5,860 bases of DNA from positions 1 through 5,860 of the forward strand of contig DRAO01000361.1 in NCBI GenBank assembly GCA_011041825.1, given 5' to 3'. Below the pieces are notes generated by a model, which had not been told where the DNA came from, ran no database searches, and saw nothing but the letters and a program-made list of their open reading frames with translations. The stretch comes from Chloroflexota bacterium. GTDB lineage: Bacteria > Chloroflexota > Anaerolineae > SpSt-600. Positions 1-5,561 of the stretch are shown one piece after another; position 1 is the first letter of the stretch; each line of letters begins with the position of its first letter. The translations under genes and the position numbers were made by a program.

Positions 1-205
1 CCGTAATAAGGCCGAAAAAGGGGCCTGCGTTCGCCCATAATGAACGCCCTGGTCAACTGTGGCTTTTCTCCCCTACATCTTGTAGCTAACAACGCCAAAT
101 CATACAAGAAACAGTATGCGCATCAGCTATCTCTTGGGGGAACCACAGTGACCTTGTCCCAAACTTGATACGCTAACTGGGTTTAGCCTGGCAAGTTACT
201 TCAAT
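1..205. other. Upstream non-coding stretch, no supported gene
   Basis: I see no supported gene here. Reading frame 3 of the plus strand is open from the window edge to a TAA at 87-89 (28 codons), but its translation is not recognisable. A minus-strand ATG at 36-38 is open to the left edge but lacks a convincing ribosome binding site. Two weak inverted repeats are present: GCGTTC at 27-32 with GAACGC at 42-47, and TCTTGTA at 78-84 with TACAAGA at 103-109 (7-bp stem, 18-nt loop). Neither is followed by a T-run, so neither looks like an intrinsic terminator. Confidence 0.4.
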
Positions 206-216
206 TGTGGTATAAT
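188..216 (+). promoter_or_regulatory. Extended -10 promoter upstream of first repeat copy
   Basis: A perfect TATAAT at 211-216 is preceded by TGTGG, giving the extended form TGTGnTATAAT. A weak -35-like CTGGCA (4 of 6 matches to TTGACA) lies at 188-193, with a 17-bp spacer. Transcription would start near 222-224, just before the ~155-bp repeat, and could run through it towards the radical SAM gene as a leader of about 270 nt, or end earlier as a separate RNA. Only a three-codon ATG-CTG-TAA (228-236) follows immediately. The start point is inferred. Confidence 0.6.
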
Positions 217-238
217 TGCTTAGGTTAATGCTGTAAAG

Positions 239-394
239 GGTAGCTCCACACTTAATCTAGCCGCATAAAAAGTGGGATTTTGCCCCAAAAAGAGAGGCGT
301 TTTTGCAGGCAACGGCTTCGCCGTTGCCTGCAAAAACAAATCCTTTTCTCCTTTTTCGCCTTCACCGTGAGGCAACATTGCCAACCACGGTTAA
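239..394 (+). repeat. Dispersed ~155-bp repeat, copy 1
   Basis: This segment aligns over its whole length with 2406-2560 in the same orientation. I counted by eye about 25 mismatches and 3 gap positions, so about 80% identity. Conserved blocks are the left end (GGTAG, CACTTAATC), CATAAAAAG and GGGATTTTG, the central palindrome, a pyrimidine-rich CCTTTTCTCCTTTTT, and the right end (GGCAACATTGCC, then CCACGGTTAA). GGCAACATTGCC is itself a short palindrome. After the right end this copy carries a near-exact second CACGGTTA (386-393 and 395-402); copy 2 has one, and similarity then resumes briefly at ATGGA. No open frame is conserved between copies, so the element appears non-coding. It may be a MITE-like or REP-like element. 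Confidence 0.85.
299..337. repeat. Palindrome 1, perfect 18-bp stem, TTC loop
   Basis: The left arm runs from G299 to C316, the loop is TTC (317-319) and the right arm runs from G320 to C337, with every position paired. The arm begins GTTTTTGCAGGC and ends AACGGC. The T5 tract leads the stem and the A5 tract follows it on both strands, the opposite of an intrinsic terminator. On the minus strand the tip reads GCGAAGC, a sequence known to form an exceptionally stable DNA mini-hairpin. It lies in the centre of repeat copy 1. Confidence 0.95.
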
Positions 395-432
395 CACGGT
401 TATGGAATGCTACCTTGTAAAGAAGAGCTGAA

Positions 433-468
433 GTTTTTTCGTATGGCGGCGGAGCCTCGCACGAAAAC
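433..468. repeat. Decayed palindrome upstream of radical SAM gene
   Basis: Outer arms TTTTCGT (436-442) and ACGAAAA (461-467) pair. The interior is GC-rich (GGCGGCGGAGCC) and pairs only in part: GGC at 448-450 with GCC at 454-456. The outline resembles the palindromes elsewhere in the window, especially the one at 3825-3859 with its CGTGCGGCGGC arm, so I read it as an eroded member. It ends about 10 bp before the -10 region of the following gene. Membership of the family is an inference. Confidence 0.45.
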
Positions 469-476
469 CAAATAAC

Positions 477-487
477 TGTGCTATAGT
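477..487 (+). promoter_or_regulatory. Extended -10 promoter, probable leaderless start
   Basis: TGTGCTATAGT gives an extended -10 (TGn, then TATAGT at 482-487) of the same form as the site at 206-216. No -35 match is seen about 17 bp upstream, which extended -10 promoters can tolerate. The next six bases are GCAGAT and the seventh is the A of the ATG at 494, the usual distance for a transcription start. There is no purine-rich ribosome binding site before this ATG. Together these suggest an mRNA starting at or within a base or two of the start codon. Confidence 0.6.
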
Positions 488-493
488 GCAGAT

Positions 494-2341
494 ATGGGAA
501 CAATTTCATCCGAGAAGCTGGAAAAGGTGCTGAGGAAAGTATCTAAACCCGCCCGTTATGTGGGCGGGGAAGTGAACAGCGTTGTCAAGGACTGGGACCA
601 GGTGAAGGTGAAGATTGCCCTGGCCTACCCTGATGTCTACGAAGTGGGGATGTCCAACCTGGGCCTTGCCATCCTCTACGATTTGGTTAACCAGGAAGAT
701 GACTTCCTGGCCGAGCGGGTTTATGCCCCCTGGCCCGATATGGAAGAGATGATGCGGCAGGAGGGCATCCCCCTCTTCAGCCTGGAGACCCGCCACCCGC
801 TGCGGGAATTCGATTTCGTGGGCTTCAGCCTTCAATACGAGCTCATCTACACCAACGTGCTCAATATGTTGAACCTGGCAGGCATCCCGGTGATGGCCTT
901 CAAGAGGACCGAGGAGGATCCGTTGGTCATTGCCGGGGGCACATCCGCCTATAACCCTGAGCCGATGGCCCCTTTCATTGATTTCTTCGTCCTCGGTGAG
1001 GGGGAGGAAGTGCTGCTGGAGGTGCTGAGGGCGTATGCCGAATGGAGGGAGCAGGGCGAAAGCAAGCGGGAATTCCTGCGCAGGGCTGTGTCCATCGAAG
1101 GCGTCTACGTCCCAGGCTTCTACCGCACCCTCTACAACCCTGATGGCACCTTTGGAGGGGTTAAGCCCCTTCTGCCGGGTGTGCCATCGAAGATACGCAA
1201 GCGCATCATCCCCACCCTCACGCCCATCCCCACCAAACCCGTGCTCCCCCACGTGGAGGCCGTGCACGACCGGGGGAACGTGGAGATACAGCGGGGGTGC
1301 GGGCAGGGATGCCGTTTCTGCCAGGCAGGGATGGTCTACCGGCCCGTGCGGGAAAGGCCCTTGGAAGAGGTGCTCGAATCCATTGACGAACTGCTCCGCA
1401 ACACCGGCTACGAGGAAATCGCCCTGGTCTCCCTCTCCAGCGCCGATTACTCCCGCATCGAGGAACTGCTGGACGCCCTTGATGACAAGCCTTACCCCTG
1501 GCCCCTGGCCGTGTCGCTTCCCTCCCTGCGGGTGGATTCCTTCTCGGTGGCGCTAGCCGAGAAGCTCGAAAAACGCCGTCGCACCGGGCTTACCTTTGCC
1601 CCTGAAGCCGGTAGCCAGCGTCTGCGGGATGTCATCAACAAGAAGGTGACTGAGGCCGACCTGATGGAAGTGGCCGAGGCCGCTTACTCCCGAGGGTGGC
1701 ACCGCATCAAGCTGTACTTTATGATAGGGTTGCCCACGGAGACAATGGAGGATGTGGAGGCCATAGCAGGGTCGGTGAACAAAGTGTTTGGCATAGGGAG
1801 GAAACACCGAGGAGGACGGGCGGAGGTGGCGGTGAGCATAGCCACCTTTATCCCTAAGCCTCACACTCCCTTCCAGTGGCTTCCATTGGCCTCTGAGGAG
1901 GAAATTCGGCGGAAACAAAGGCTATTGCGCAAGCGCCTGCGCCGTCGGGGGATTCACCTGAGCTTTTCCAATTACCGCACTTCCTTGTTGGAAGCTGTGT
2001 TCAGCCGAGGTGACCGCCGCACCGCCGAGGTGATTTACAGAGCCTGGGAGAAGGGAGCCCGCTTCGATGCCTGGAGGGAGTTCTTCAATTGGGAGCGGTG
2101 GGAAGAGGCCTTCGCCGAGGCAGGGCTGGACCCCTCTTTTTACGTGCATCGCCTTCGCCCCAGAGAGGAGATTTTCCCCTGGGACCACATTGACACTGGC
2201 GTGACCAGGGAATTCCTGTGGGAGGAGTACCAGCGGGCTCTTCGGGGCGAAATCACGCCTGACTGCCGTCAGCAATGCTATGCCTGTGGCATACGGAGGG
2301 CCTTTGATGTGCCCTGCCCTCTTACTTTGTCACTTAAATAA
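494..2341 (+). CDS. Radical SAM protein, TIGR03960 type
   Basis: This is a 615-residue cytosolic iron-sulphur enzyme of the radical SAM superfamily, whose members cleave S-adenosylmethionine to a 5'-deoxyadenosyl radical; the substrate of this subfamily is unknown to me. The N-terminal part (about 35-200) looks like a cobalamin-binding-type Rossmann domain: IAGGTSAYNPEP at 146-157 and LGEGEE at 167-172. I see no DxHxxG cobalamin ligand motif. The 4Fe-4S motif CxxxCxxC is C269, C273, C276 (GCGQGCRFC). The core continues with FAPEAGS at 368-374 and the strand LYFMIGLPTET at 407-417. A second cysteine cluster sits near the C-terminus (C591, C595, C598, plus C608), where the family often ends in a CxxCG-like motif. 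The family's N-terminal signature (KPARYVGGEVNSV, 18-30) supports the start at 494, because the next Met is residue 53. In many bacteria this protein is followed by, or fused to, TIGR03936/DUF2344 near ribonuclease G and L21/L27 genes; here it stands alone and converges on unrelated genes. Length and motifs suggest an intact enzyme. Confidence 0.93.
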   Translation: MGTISSEKLEKVLRKVSKPARYVGGEVNSVVKDWDQVKVKIALAYPDVYEVGMSNLGLAILYDLVNQEDDFLAERVYAPWPDMEEMMRQEGIPLFSLETRHPLREFDFVGFSLQYELIYTNVLNMLNLAGIPVMAFKRTEEDPLVIAGGTSAYNPEPMAPFIDFFVLGEGEEVLLEVLRAYAEWREQGESKREFLRRAVSIEGVYVPGFYRTLYNPDGTFGGVKPLLPGVPSKIRKRIIPTLTPIPTKPVLPHVEAVHDRGNVEIQRGCGQGCRFCQAGMVYRPVRERPLEEVLESIDELLRNTGYEEIALVSLSSADYSRIEELLDALDDKPYPWPLAVSLPSLRVDSFSVALAEKLEKRRRTGLTFAPEAGSQRLRDVINKKVTEADLMEVAEAAYSRGWHRIKLYFMIGLPTETMEDVEAIAGSVNKVFGIGRKHRGGRAEVAVSIATFIPKPHTPFQWLPLASEEEIRRKQRLLRKRLRRRGIHLSFSNYRTSLLEAVFSRGDRRTAEVIYRAWEKGARFDAWREFFNWERWEEAFAEAGLDPSFYVHRLRPREEIFPWDHIDTGVTREFLWEEYQRALRGEITPDCRQQCYACGIRRAFDVPCPLTLSLK

Positions 2342-2383
2342 GGAGCACGTTATTTCTCCGAGGGCGGCAGAGAAGGAAGCTCC
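2342..2383 (+). other. Weak stem-loop directly after radical SAM stop
   Basis: GGAGC at 2342-2346 can pair with GCTCC at 2379-2383, and TTCTC at 2354-2358 with GAGAA at 2370-2374 inside it. It begins at the base after the stop codon, so it could affect the 3' end of the mRNA. No T-run follows, so it is not a canonical intrinsic terminator, and short stems of this kind arise by chance. Confidence 0.25.
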
Positions 2384-2405
2384 GCTACCGAAAATTAAAG
2401 GCCCA

Positions 2406-2560
2406 GGTAGTTCCGCACTTAATCGTGGACACATAAAAAGCGGGATTTTGTCCTCAAAAGAGATGTTTTTGTGGGCAACGGCTTCGCCGTTGCCCACAAA
2501 AACACTCCCTTTTCTCCTTTTTTGCCCCTACCGGGGGGCAACATTGCCAGCCACGGTTAA
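2406..2560 (+). repeat. Dispersed ~155-bp repeat, copy 2
   Basis: This is the second copy of the element at 239-394, in direct orientation and offset by about 2,167 bp, so the two copies bracket the radical SAM gene. The best-preserved parts are the left end, the central palindrome, CCTTTTCTCCTTTTTT and GGCAACATTGCC with CCACGGTTAA. It has one CACGGTTA where copy 1 has two. Unlike copy 1, no good promoter lies just upstream. It fills most of the region between the convergent genes. Recombination between the copies would remove the gene; that is an inference. Confidence 0.85.
2465..2503. repeat. Palindrome 2, perfect 18-bp stem, TTC loop
   Basis: The left arm 2465-2482 and right arm 2486-2503 are fully complementary around the loop TTC (2483-2485). 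Compared with palindrome 1, two base pairs have changed and both remain paired (a C-G pair became T-A and an A-T pair became G-C). The tract order (T5, stem, A5) is the same. It is the core of repeat copy 2. Confidence 0.95.
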
Positions 2561-2598
2561 ATGGAGTGACCAAGGCCCACAGCAAGGGTAGAGGGGGT

Positions 2599-2637
2599 GT
2601 TTTTCCGGGCAGCGGCTTTGCCGCTGCCCGGAAAAAC
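2599..2637. repeat. Palindrome 3, perfect 18-bp stem, TTT loop
   Basis: The left arm 2599-2616 and right arm 2620-2637 are fully complementary around TTT (2617-2619). Relative to palindrome 1, three base pairs differ and all three are compensated on the other arm. It has the same T5-stem-A5 design but only weak flanking similarity to the ~155-bp repeat, so the palindrome can occur without the rest of the element. It lies about 30 bp beyond the stop codon of the minus-strand propeller gene, where a 3'-end structure would be expected, but no T-run follows it on the minus strand. Confidence 0.93.
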
Positions 2638-2668
2638 GTTTTGTCTGCGAATGGGCTTTGGGCTAAGC

Positions 2669-3796
2669 TTACCCTCTCAACACCACAGGCAAGAAGACCT
2701 TGTTCAGCGTCCAGGTGTGAAGGCCGTAGAAGATGTCGTAAAATCCGCTATCGGCTTGAGCCGACCAGACGATGTGGATGTTCAAGGTATCGCCTGATGA
2801 TACGGGGTACAAAGCCCCTTCGGCTATAGGCGTGGAGGAATTAACTAACACATTGGCTCTGGCTAAGACCCCTTCCAAACCCCATCCGTAAACCAGCCTG
2901 TATCCCGAGGCATCCTGCTCATTCCAGAGGATATGCACCATCCCTTGGCTATCAGTGGCAATGGAGGGAGCGGAGGCCTGGCCTGTAGATAAGGGGATAG
3001 AAGGCCCCCATCCTTGGCTTCCACCGGATCTGTAGTACAACTGTGTCCCTTCTACCCAAGCGATGTAAACCCGGCCCTGAGGTGTAACTGTTATGTCGGG
3101 GGAGATGGAGTCCACATCGGGGGTCTGGGAAATGTCTTGTGGCAAGCTCCAATTGGTGCCGTCGTAATAACTGTAGAAGATTTCAAACTTCCCGGTATCT
3201 TCATCAGGGGCTTGCCAAACCACATAAGGGGTACCATCAGAGGATACGGCTATGGCGGGAGCCTGCCCGTTTAAGGAATTGGAGATAAAGGTGGTGGTGA
3301 TGTTCCCAAGGTCATCTATAACCCCATAATAGACAAGGGTTGGCTCAAACCAGACCACGTGCGCCAGGCCATCTGGCCCTATTGCTATATCAGGGGCAGA
3401 GGAGTTATCGCTGGTGGAGGAAACATTTCTGGCAGCGTCCCAGCCTGTATCTGTCCGCCGGGTGTAATAAATCTCGTAATTCTCTTCGGAAAAGGAATAA
3501 TCTGCCCATACCAGGTGAAGGGTACCATCATTCCCCGCAGCCAGGGAAGGGGCAAGCCCGGGGGAAAGGAAGATGGGAGCGGTAAGCCAGCCACCATCGG
3601 TCTTGTAATTGTAATACAGATTGTTCCCCTCTTCCCATACGGCATATATGGTGCCAGCCTTGTCAATGGCTATCACAGGGGATGAAGAATCTTCTAAGGT
3701 GCTGGAGATGTTTGTACCTGAGAGGGCATTGGCTCCGGCTGCCCACAGGGCAAGGGAGATAAGGATAATGATGGAGCTTACCACCCTGTGCTTCAT
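2669..3796 (-). CDS. Secreted protein, predicted seven-bladed beta-propeller
   Basis: A 375-residue exported protein of unknown function. Residues 1-24 form a signal peptide: a basic start (MKHR), a hydrophobic core, and an ANA cleavage site. The mature part consists of seven degenerate repeats of about 45-55 residues, roughly at 39-70, 82-119, 134-164, 179-216, 232-263, 276-305 and 328-362. Each follows the pattern (S/A)P-x-I-A, then a DG turn, then (V/I)W, then a (Y/F)Y strand, and most end near a GW or NW. Seven such repeats fit a seven-bladed propeller of the sialidase/BNR-like class. Aromatic-rich edges suggest ligand or glycan binding, but I see no sialidase catalytic set, so binding is more likely than catalysis. 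The C-terminus is KVFLPVVLRG (366-375), a short hydrophobic tail of a kind I associate with secreted Chloroflexota proteins, possibly a sorting signal. The start is supported by AAGGAGGT 4 nt upstream. It lies 71 bp after the DUF5666-repeat gene. Confidence 0.85.
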   Translation of the reverse strand: MKHRVVSSIIILISLALWAAGANALSGTNISSTLEDSSSPVIAIDKAGTIYAVWEEGNNLYYNYKTDGGWLTAPIFLSPGLAPSLAAGNDGTLHLVWADYSFSEENYEIYYTRRTDTGWDAARNVSSTSDNSSAPDIAIGPDGLAHVVWFEPTLVYYGVIDDLGNITTTFISNSLNGQAPAIAVSSDGTPYVVWQAPDEDTGKFEIFYSYYDGTNWSLPQDISQTPDVDSISPDITVTPQGRVYIAWVEGTQLYYRSGGSQGWGPSIPLSTGQASAPSIATDSQGMVHILWNEQDASGYRLVYGWGLEGVLARANVLVNSSTPIAEGALYPVSSGDTLNIHIVWSAQADSGFYDIFYGLHTWTLNKVFLPVVLRG

Positions 3797-3800
3797 AGTG

Positions 3801-3808
3801 ACCTCCTT
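3801..3808 (-). promoter_or_regulatory. Strong ribosome binding site for propeller gene
   Basis: On the minus strand AAGGAGGT is followed by CACT and then the ATG at 3796. This near-perfect Shine-Dalgarno sequence fixes the start and shows that the genome uses Shine-Dalgarno initiation, in contrast with the radical SAM gene, which has none. Confidence 0.9.
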
Positions 3809-3824
3809 ATGAGAGGAAAAGTTT

Positions 3825-3859
3825 ATCTCGTGCGGCGGCTTTGTGCCGCCGCACGAGAT
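3825..3859. repeat. Palindrome 4, 15-bp stem between two secreted-protein genes
   Basis: The arms 3825-3839 (ATCTCGTGCGGCGGC) and 3845-3859 are fully complementary around the loop TTTGT. The CGGCTTTG tip matches the other palindromes, but the outer T5/A5 tracts are absent. It starts 8 bp after the DUF5666-repeat gene's stop and ends about 28 bp before the propeller gene's start. In the minus direction it is followed by AAACTTTTCC, which has only a short T-run. It might weakly terminate transcription, protect an mRNA 3' end or set the ratio of the two genes; the sequence does not decide. Confidence 0.9.
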
Positions 3860-3867
3860 GGGTGTCC

Positions 3868-5478
3868 TTAGCCTTGCTCGATTACCTCAATTTTGAGGGC
3901 CAGGAGCACACCACCCTCACCGATTGTTGCCTCAACTTTAACCATGCTCCCCACCGCAGGAGAGCCTTCGATTTCGGTGTTTTCATCCACCATAACGGTG
4001 TACCCCCCTATCTGCCACTCCCCGATGAGGCCATCAGGCATTGAGATAACCTGGGCGGTGAATTCCACCAGGGAACCCTCGTGGGGGTGACCTTTCACCT
4101 CTATGTGTTGGGCCAGGAGGGAGCCATCATCCTGAGGTACGGCTTTGACTATTGCCCAGAGCCCTACCTGAGGGGTCACCCCGTGAATTTCGGTGTTCGC
4201 ATCCACCATTATCTCCTCACCAGCCACCACCCAGGTTCCGAGGAGGGACTCACCTTCGGGGAGGGATTCGATAACACCCCTGATTTCGACTTTCTGGGAA
4301 CCAGAGTGGGCGGGGTGTAAAACTTCAATCCTTATGGCCGCCGGAATTCCATCCCCTCCAGGGGCCTGGACTTCTACCTCGACTTTGACGCCCACTCCTA
4401 TCGGGCCGTTGGACTGGTCAATGATGGTGTTCTCATCCACCATCACCGGCTGGCCGTTTATCTGCCATTGGCCGATAAGCCCGTTGGACGGGAGAGCCTC
4501 AACGGTGCCCTCAAACCTGTAGCGGTTTTGCTCGGCAGGGCTTGCTTCCACCACTATTTCCAGGGCGACGAAGGCTCCTGGCCCTTCCTTGAGGGCTTTC
4601 ACCTCCACGAAAAGCCCTACCTCCGGAGTGCCGCTGATGATGGTGCTGGTGGTAACGGTAACCTGGTGGCAGCAGCCGATGGTCCACACACCGGTGTAAT
4701 CGGCGGTTTCGGGCAGTGCGGTAATAGGCCCTTTGAAATCCACTTCCTGGGCAGGCGGGTTTTCTTTATCCTTTACTTCGATTTCCAGGACCAGCAAGGA
4801 ACCATCGGCTTGGATTTGGGCTTTGACTTCAGCCCAATCTCCGACATCAGGGGTATCGCCTTCGATTTGGGTGCTCTCATCAACTGTAACGGTGTGGTCA
4901 CCGATCACCCATTCCCCAAGGAGACCATCCTCAGGCAGGGCCTTGATCGTGGCTTTAAACTCCACTGTGACCGCCTTCGGAGTCTTAACCTTGATCTTGA
5001 TGGCCACCAAGCTGCCATCCGAATAGAGATTGGCTTTCACGCTAACCCATACTCCTACCTGAGGGGTGCCCTCTATCTCGGTGCTTTCGGTGACCTGGAC
5101 CCCTTGACCGGCCACTACCCAGGTGCCTATGTAACTCCCTTCAGGGAGCGCTTCAATTACGCCCTCGAACCTGACCTCAATGGGTTGAGGCAGTTCTGGG
5201 GTCTCAGTAGGTTCGGGCGTTGCCGTTGGCTCAGGTGTAGGCGTCGGATTTGGCTTGGGGGTCTCCGTAGGCGTTGGAGTTGGCTCAGGAGTCTCCACGG
5301 GTGTTGAAGTTGGTTCAGGCGTCTCGGTGTGCCCAACTCCAGAGGCTTTGAGGGCAATCACGTCTCGCCTTATCCCTTCCACATCCACAGGATATGCCCC
5401 CAAGGCAGGGAGTATCCCCCACAGCATAGTAACCACCAGCGCCAAGGTCAATATGGTCACGAACTTCTTGCTCCTCAT
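3868..5478 (-). CDS. Secreted protein with six DUF5666-like repeats
   Basis: A 536-residue exported protein. Residues 1-28 are a signal peptide (MRSKK, a hydrophobic segment, LGA cleavage site). A short region (29-49) leads into a Thr/Pro/Glu linker (about 50-99) rich in TETPEPT. Six tandem domains of about 65 residues follow: 102-165, 172-236, 246-311, 320-386, 397-462 and 471-533. Each has the order (V/Y)xF(E/K)GxIxALPE, GxW, V(M/T)VDExTxIEG, PxVG, VxVKA, DGSLLAxxIEVK, which fits DUF5666, a small predicted beta-barrel domain of unknown function found in exported bacterial proteins. Domain 3 alone has a vicinal cysteine pair (C269-C270), the only cysteines in the protein. No transmembrane tail, LPXTG motif or lipobox is visible, so the protein is probably soluble or held by other contacts; the linker may span the cell wall. 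AGGAGGTG precedes the ATG. A partial Thr/Pro-rich gene ends 83 bp upstream and the propeller gene follows, so co-transcription is plausible. Confidence 0.88.
   Translation of the reverse strand: MRSKKFVTILTLALVVTMLWGILPALGAYPVDVEGIRRDVIALKASGVGHTETPEPTSTPVETPEPTPTPTETPKPNPTPTPEPTATPEPTETPELPQPIEVRFEGVIEALPEGSYIGTWVVAGQGVQVTESTEIEGTPQVGVWVSVKANLYSDGSLVAIKIKVKTPKAVTVEFKATIKALPEDGLLGEWVIGDHTVTVDESTQIEGDTPDVGDWAEVKAQIQADGSLLVLEIEVKDKENPPAQEVDFKGPITALPETADYTGVWTIGCCHQVTVTTSTIISGTPEVGLFVEVKALKEGPGAFVALEIVVEASPAEQNRYRFEGTVEALPSNGLIGQWQINGQPVMVDENTIIDQSNGPIGVGVKVEVEVQAPGGDGIPAAIRIEVLHPAHSGSQKVEIRGVIESLPEGESLLGTWVVAGEEIMVDANTEIHGVTPQVGLWAIVKAVPQDDGSLLAQHIEVKGHPHEGSLVEFTAQVISMPDGLIGEWQIGGYTVMVDENTEIEGSPAVGSMVKVEATIGEGGVLLALKIEVIEQG
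5182..5331 (-). repeat. Thr/Pro/Glu linker-coding low-complexity tract
   Basis: This part of the DUF5666-repeat gene encodes about 50 residues with recurring TETPEPT units (residues 50-99). It shares an exact 17-bp stretch, GTTGGTTCAGGCGTCTC on the plus strand, at 5309-5325 with 5620-5636 in the neighbouring partial gene. Such tracts can change length by slippage or recombination. Confidence 0.75.
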
Positions 5479-5482
5479 AGCT

Positions 5483-5490
5483 CACCTCCT
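5483..5490 (-). promoter_or_regulatory. Strong ribosome binding site for DUF5666-repeat gene
   Basis: AGGAGGTG on the minus strand is followed by AGCT and the ATG at 5478, so the start is well fixed. Between it and the stop of the upstream gene I see only a weak inverted repeat (AAGAGT at 5497-5502 with ACTCTT at 5521-5526) and no convincing promoter, which favours read-through from the upstream gene. Confidence 0.9.
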
Positions 5491-5561
5491 CAACATAAGA
5501 GTTTTCGCTCTAGCCACCTGACTCTTTTCCTGCCGCAAAAGTGTCGAAGGAATAACTTTCC

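Noticed and set aside
3..89. Possible end of a gene entering from the left edge on the plus strand
   Set aside because: Only 28 codons, with no recognisable sequence and no supporting context; too short to call.
299..337. Palindromes 1-3 as bidirectional intrinsic terminators
   Set aside because: The poly-T precedes and the poly-A follows the stem on both strands, the reverse of what an intrinsic terminator needs; the pyrimidine-rich tract further on in copies 1 and 2 is not adjacent to the stem.
252..509. Minus-strand open frame of 85 codons over repeat copy 1
   Set aside because: The matching frame in repeat copy 2 is broken by a stop just after the palindrome, so the similarity is at DNA level only.
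506..1267. Minus-strand open frame of 253 codons inside the radical SAM gene
   Set aside because: It lies antisense to well-conserved radical SAM sequence, its product is unlike any family I know, and it is His/Gly-rich as expected of an out-of-frame reading.
1035..1556. Plus-strand open frame of 173 codons inside the radical SAM gene
   Set aside because: It overlaps the 4Fe-4S region in another frame and has the Ser/Pro/Arg-rich composition of a shifted reading.
2280..2591. Plus-strand open frame of 103 codons over the radical SAM 3' end and repeat copy 2
   Set aside because: It begins inside the radical SAM gene in another frame and runs through a non-coding repeat and a palindrome.
4468..5307. 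Plus-strand open frame of 279 codons antisense to the DUF5666-repeat gene
   Set aside because: It mirrors the repeats of the minus-strand gene, has no recognisable domain, and the minus-strand reading has a signal peptide, a strong ribosome binding site and six conserved domains.
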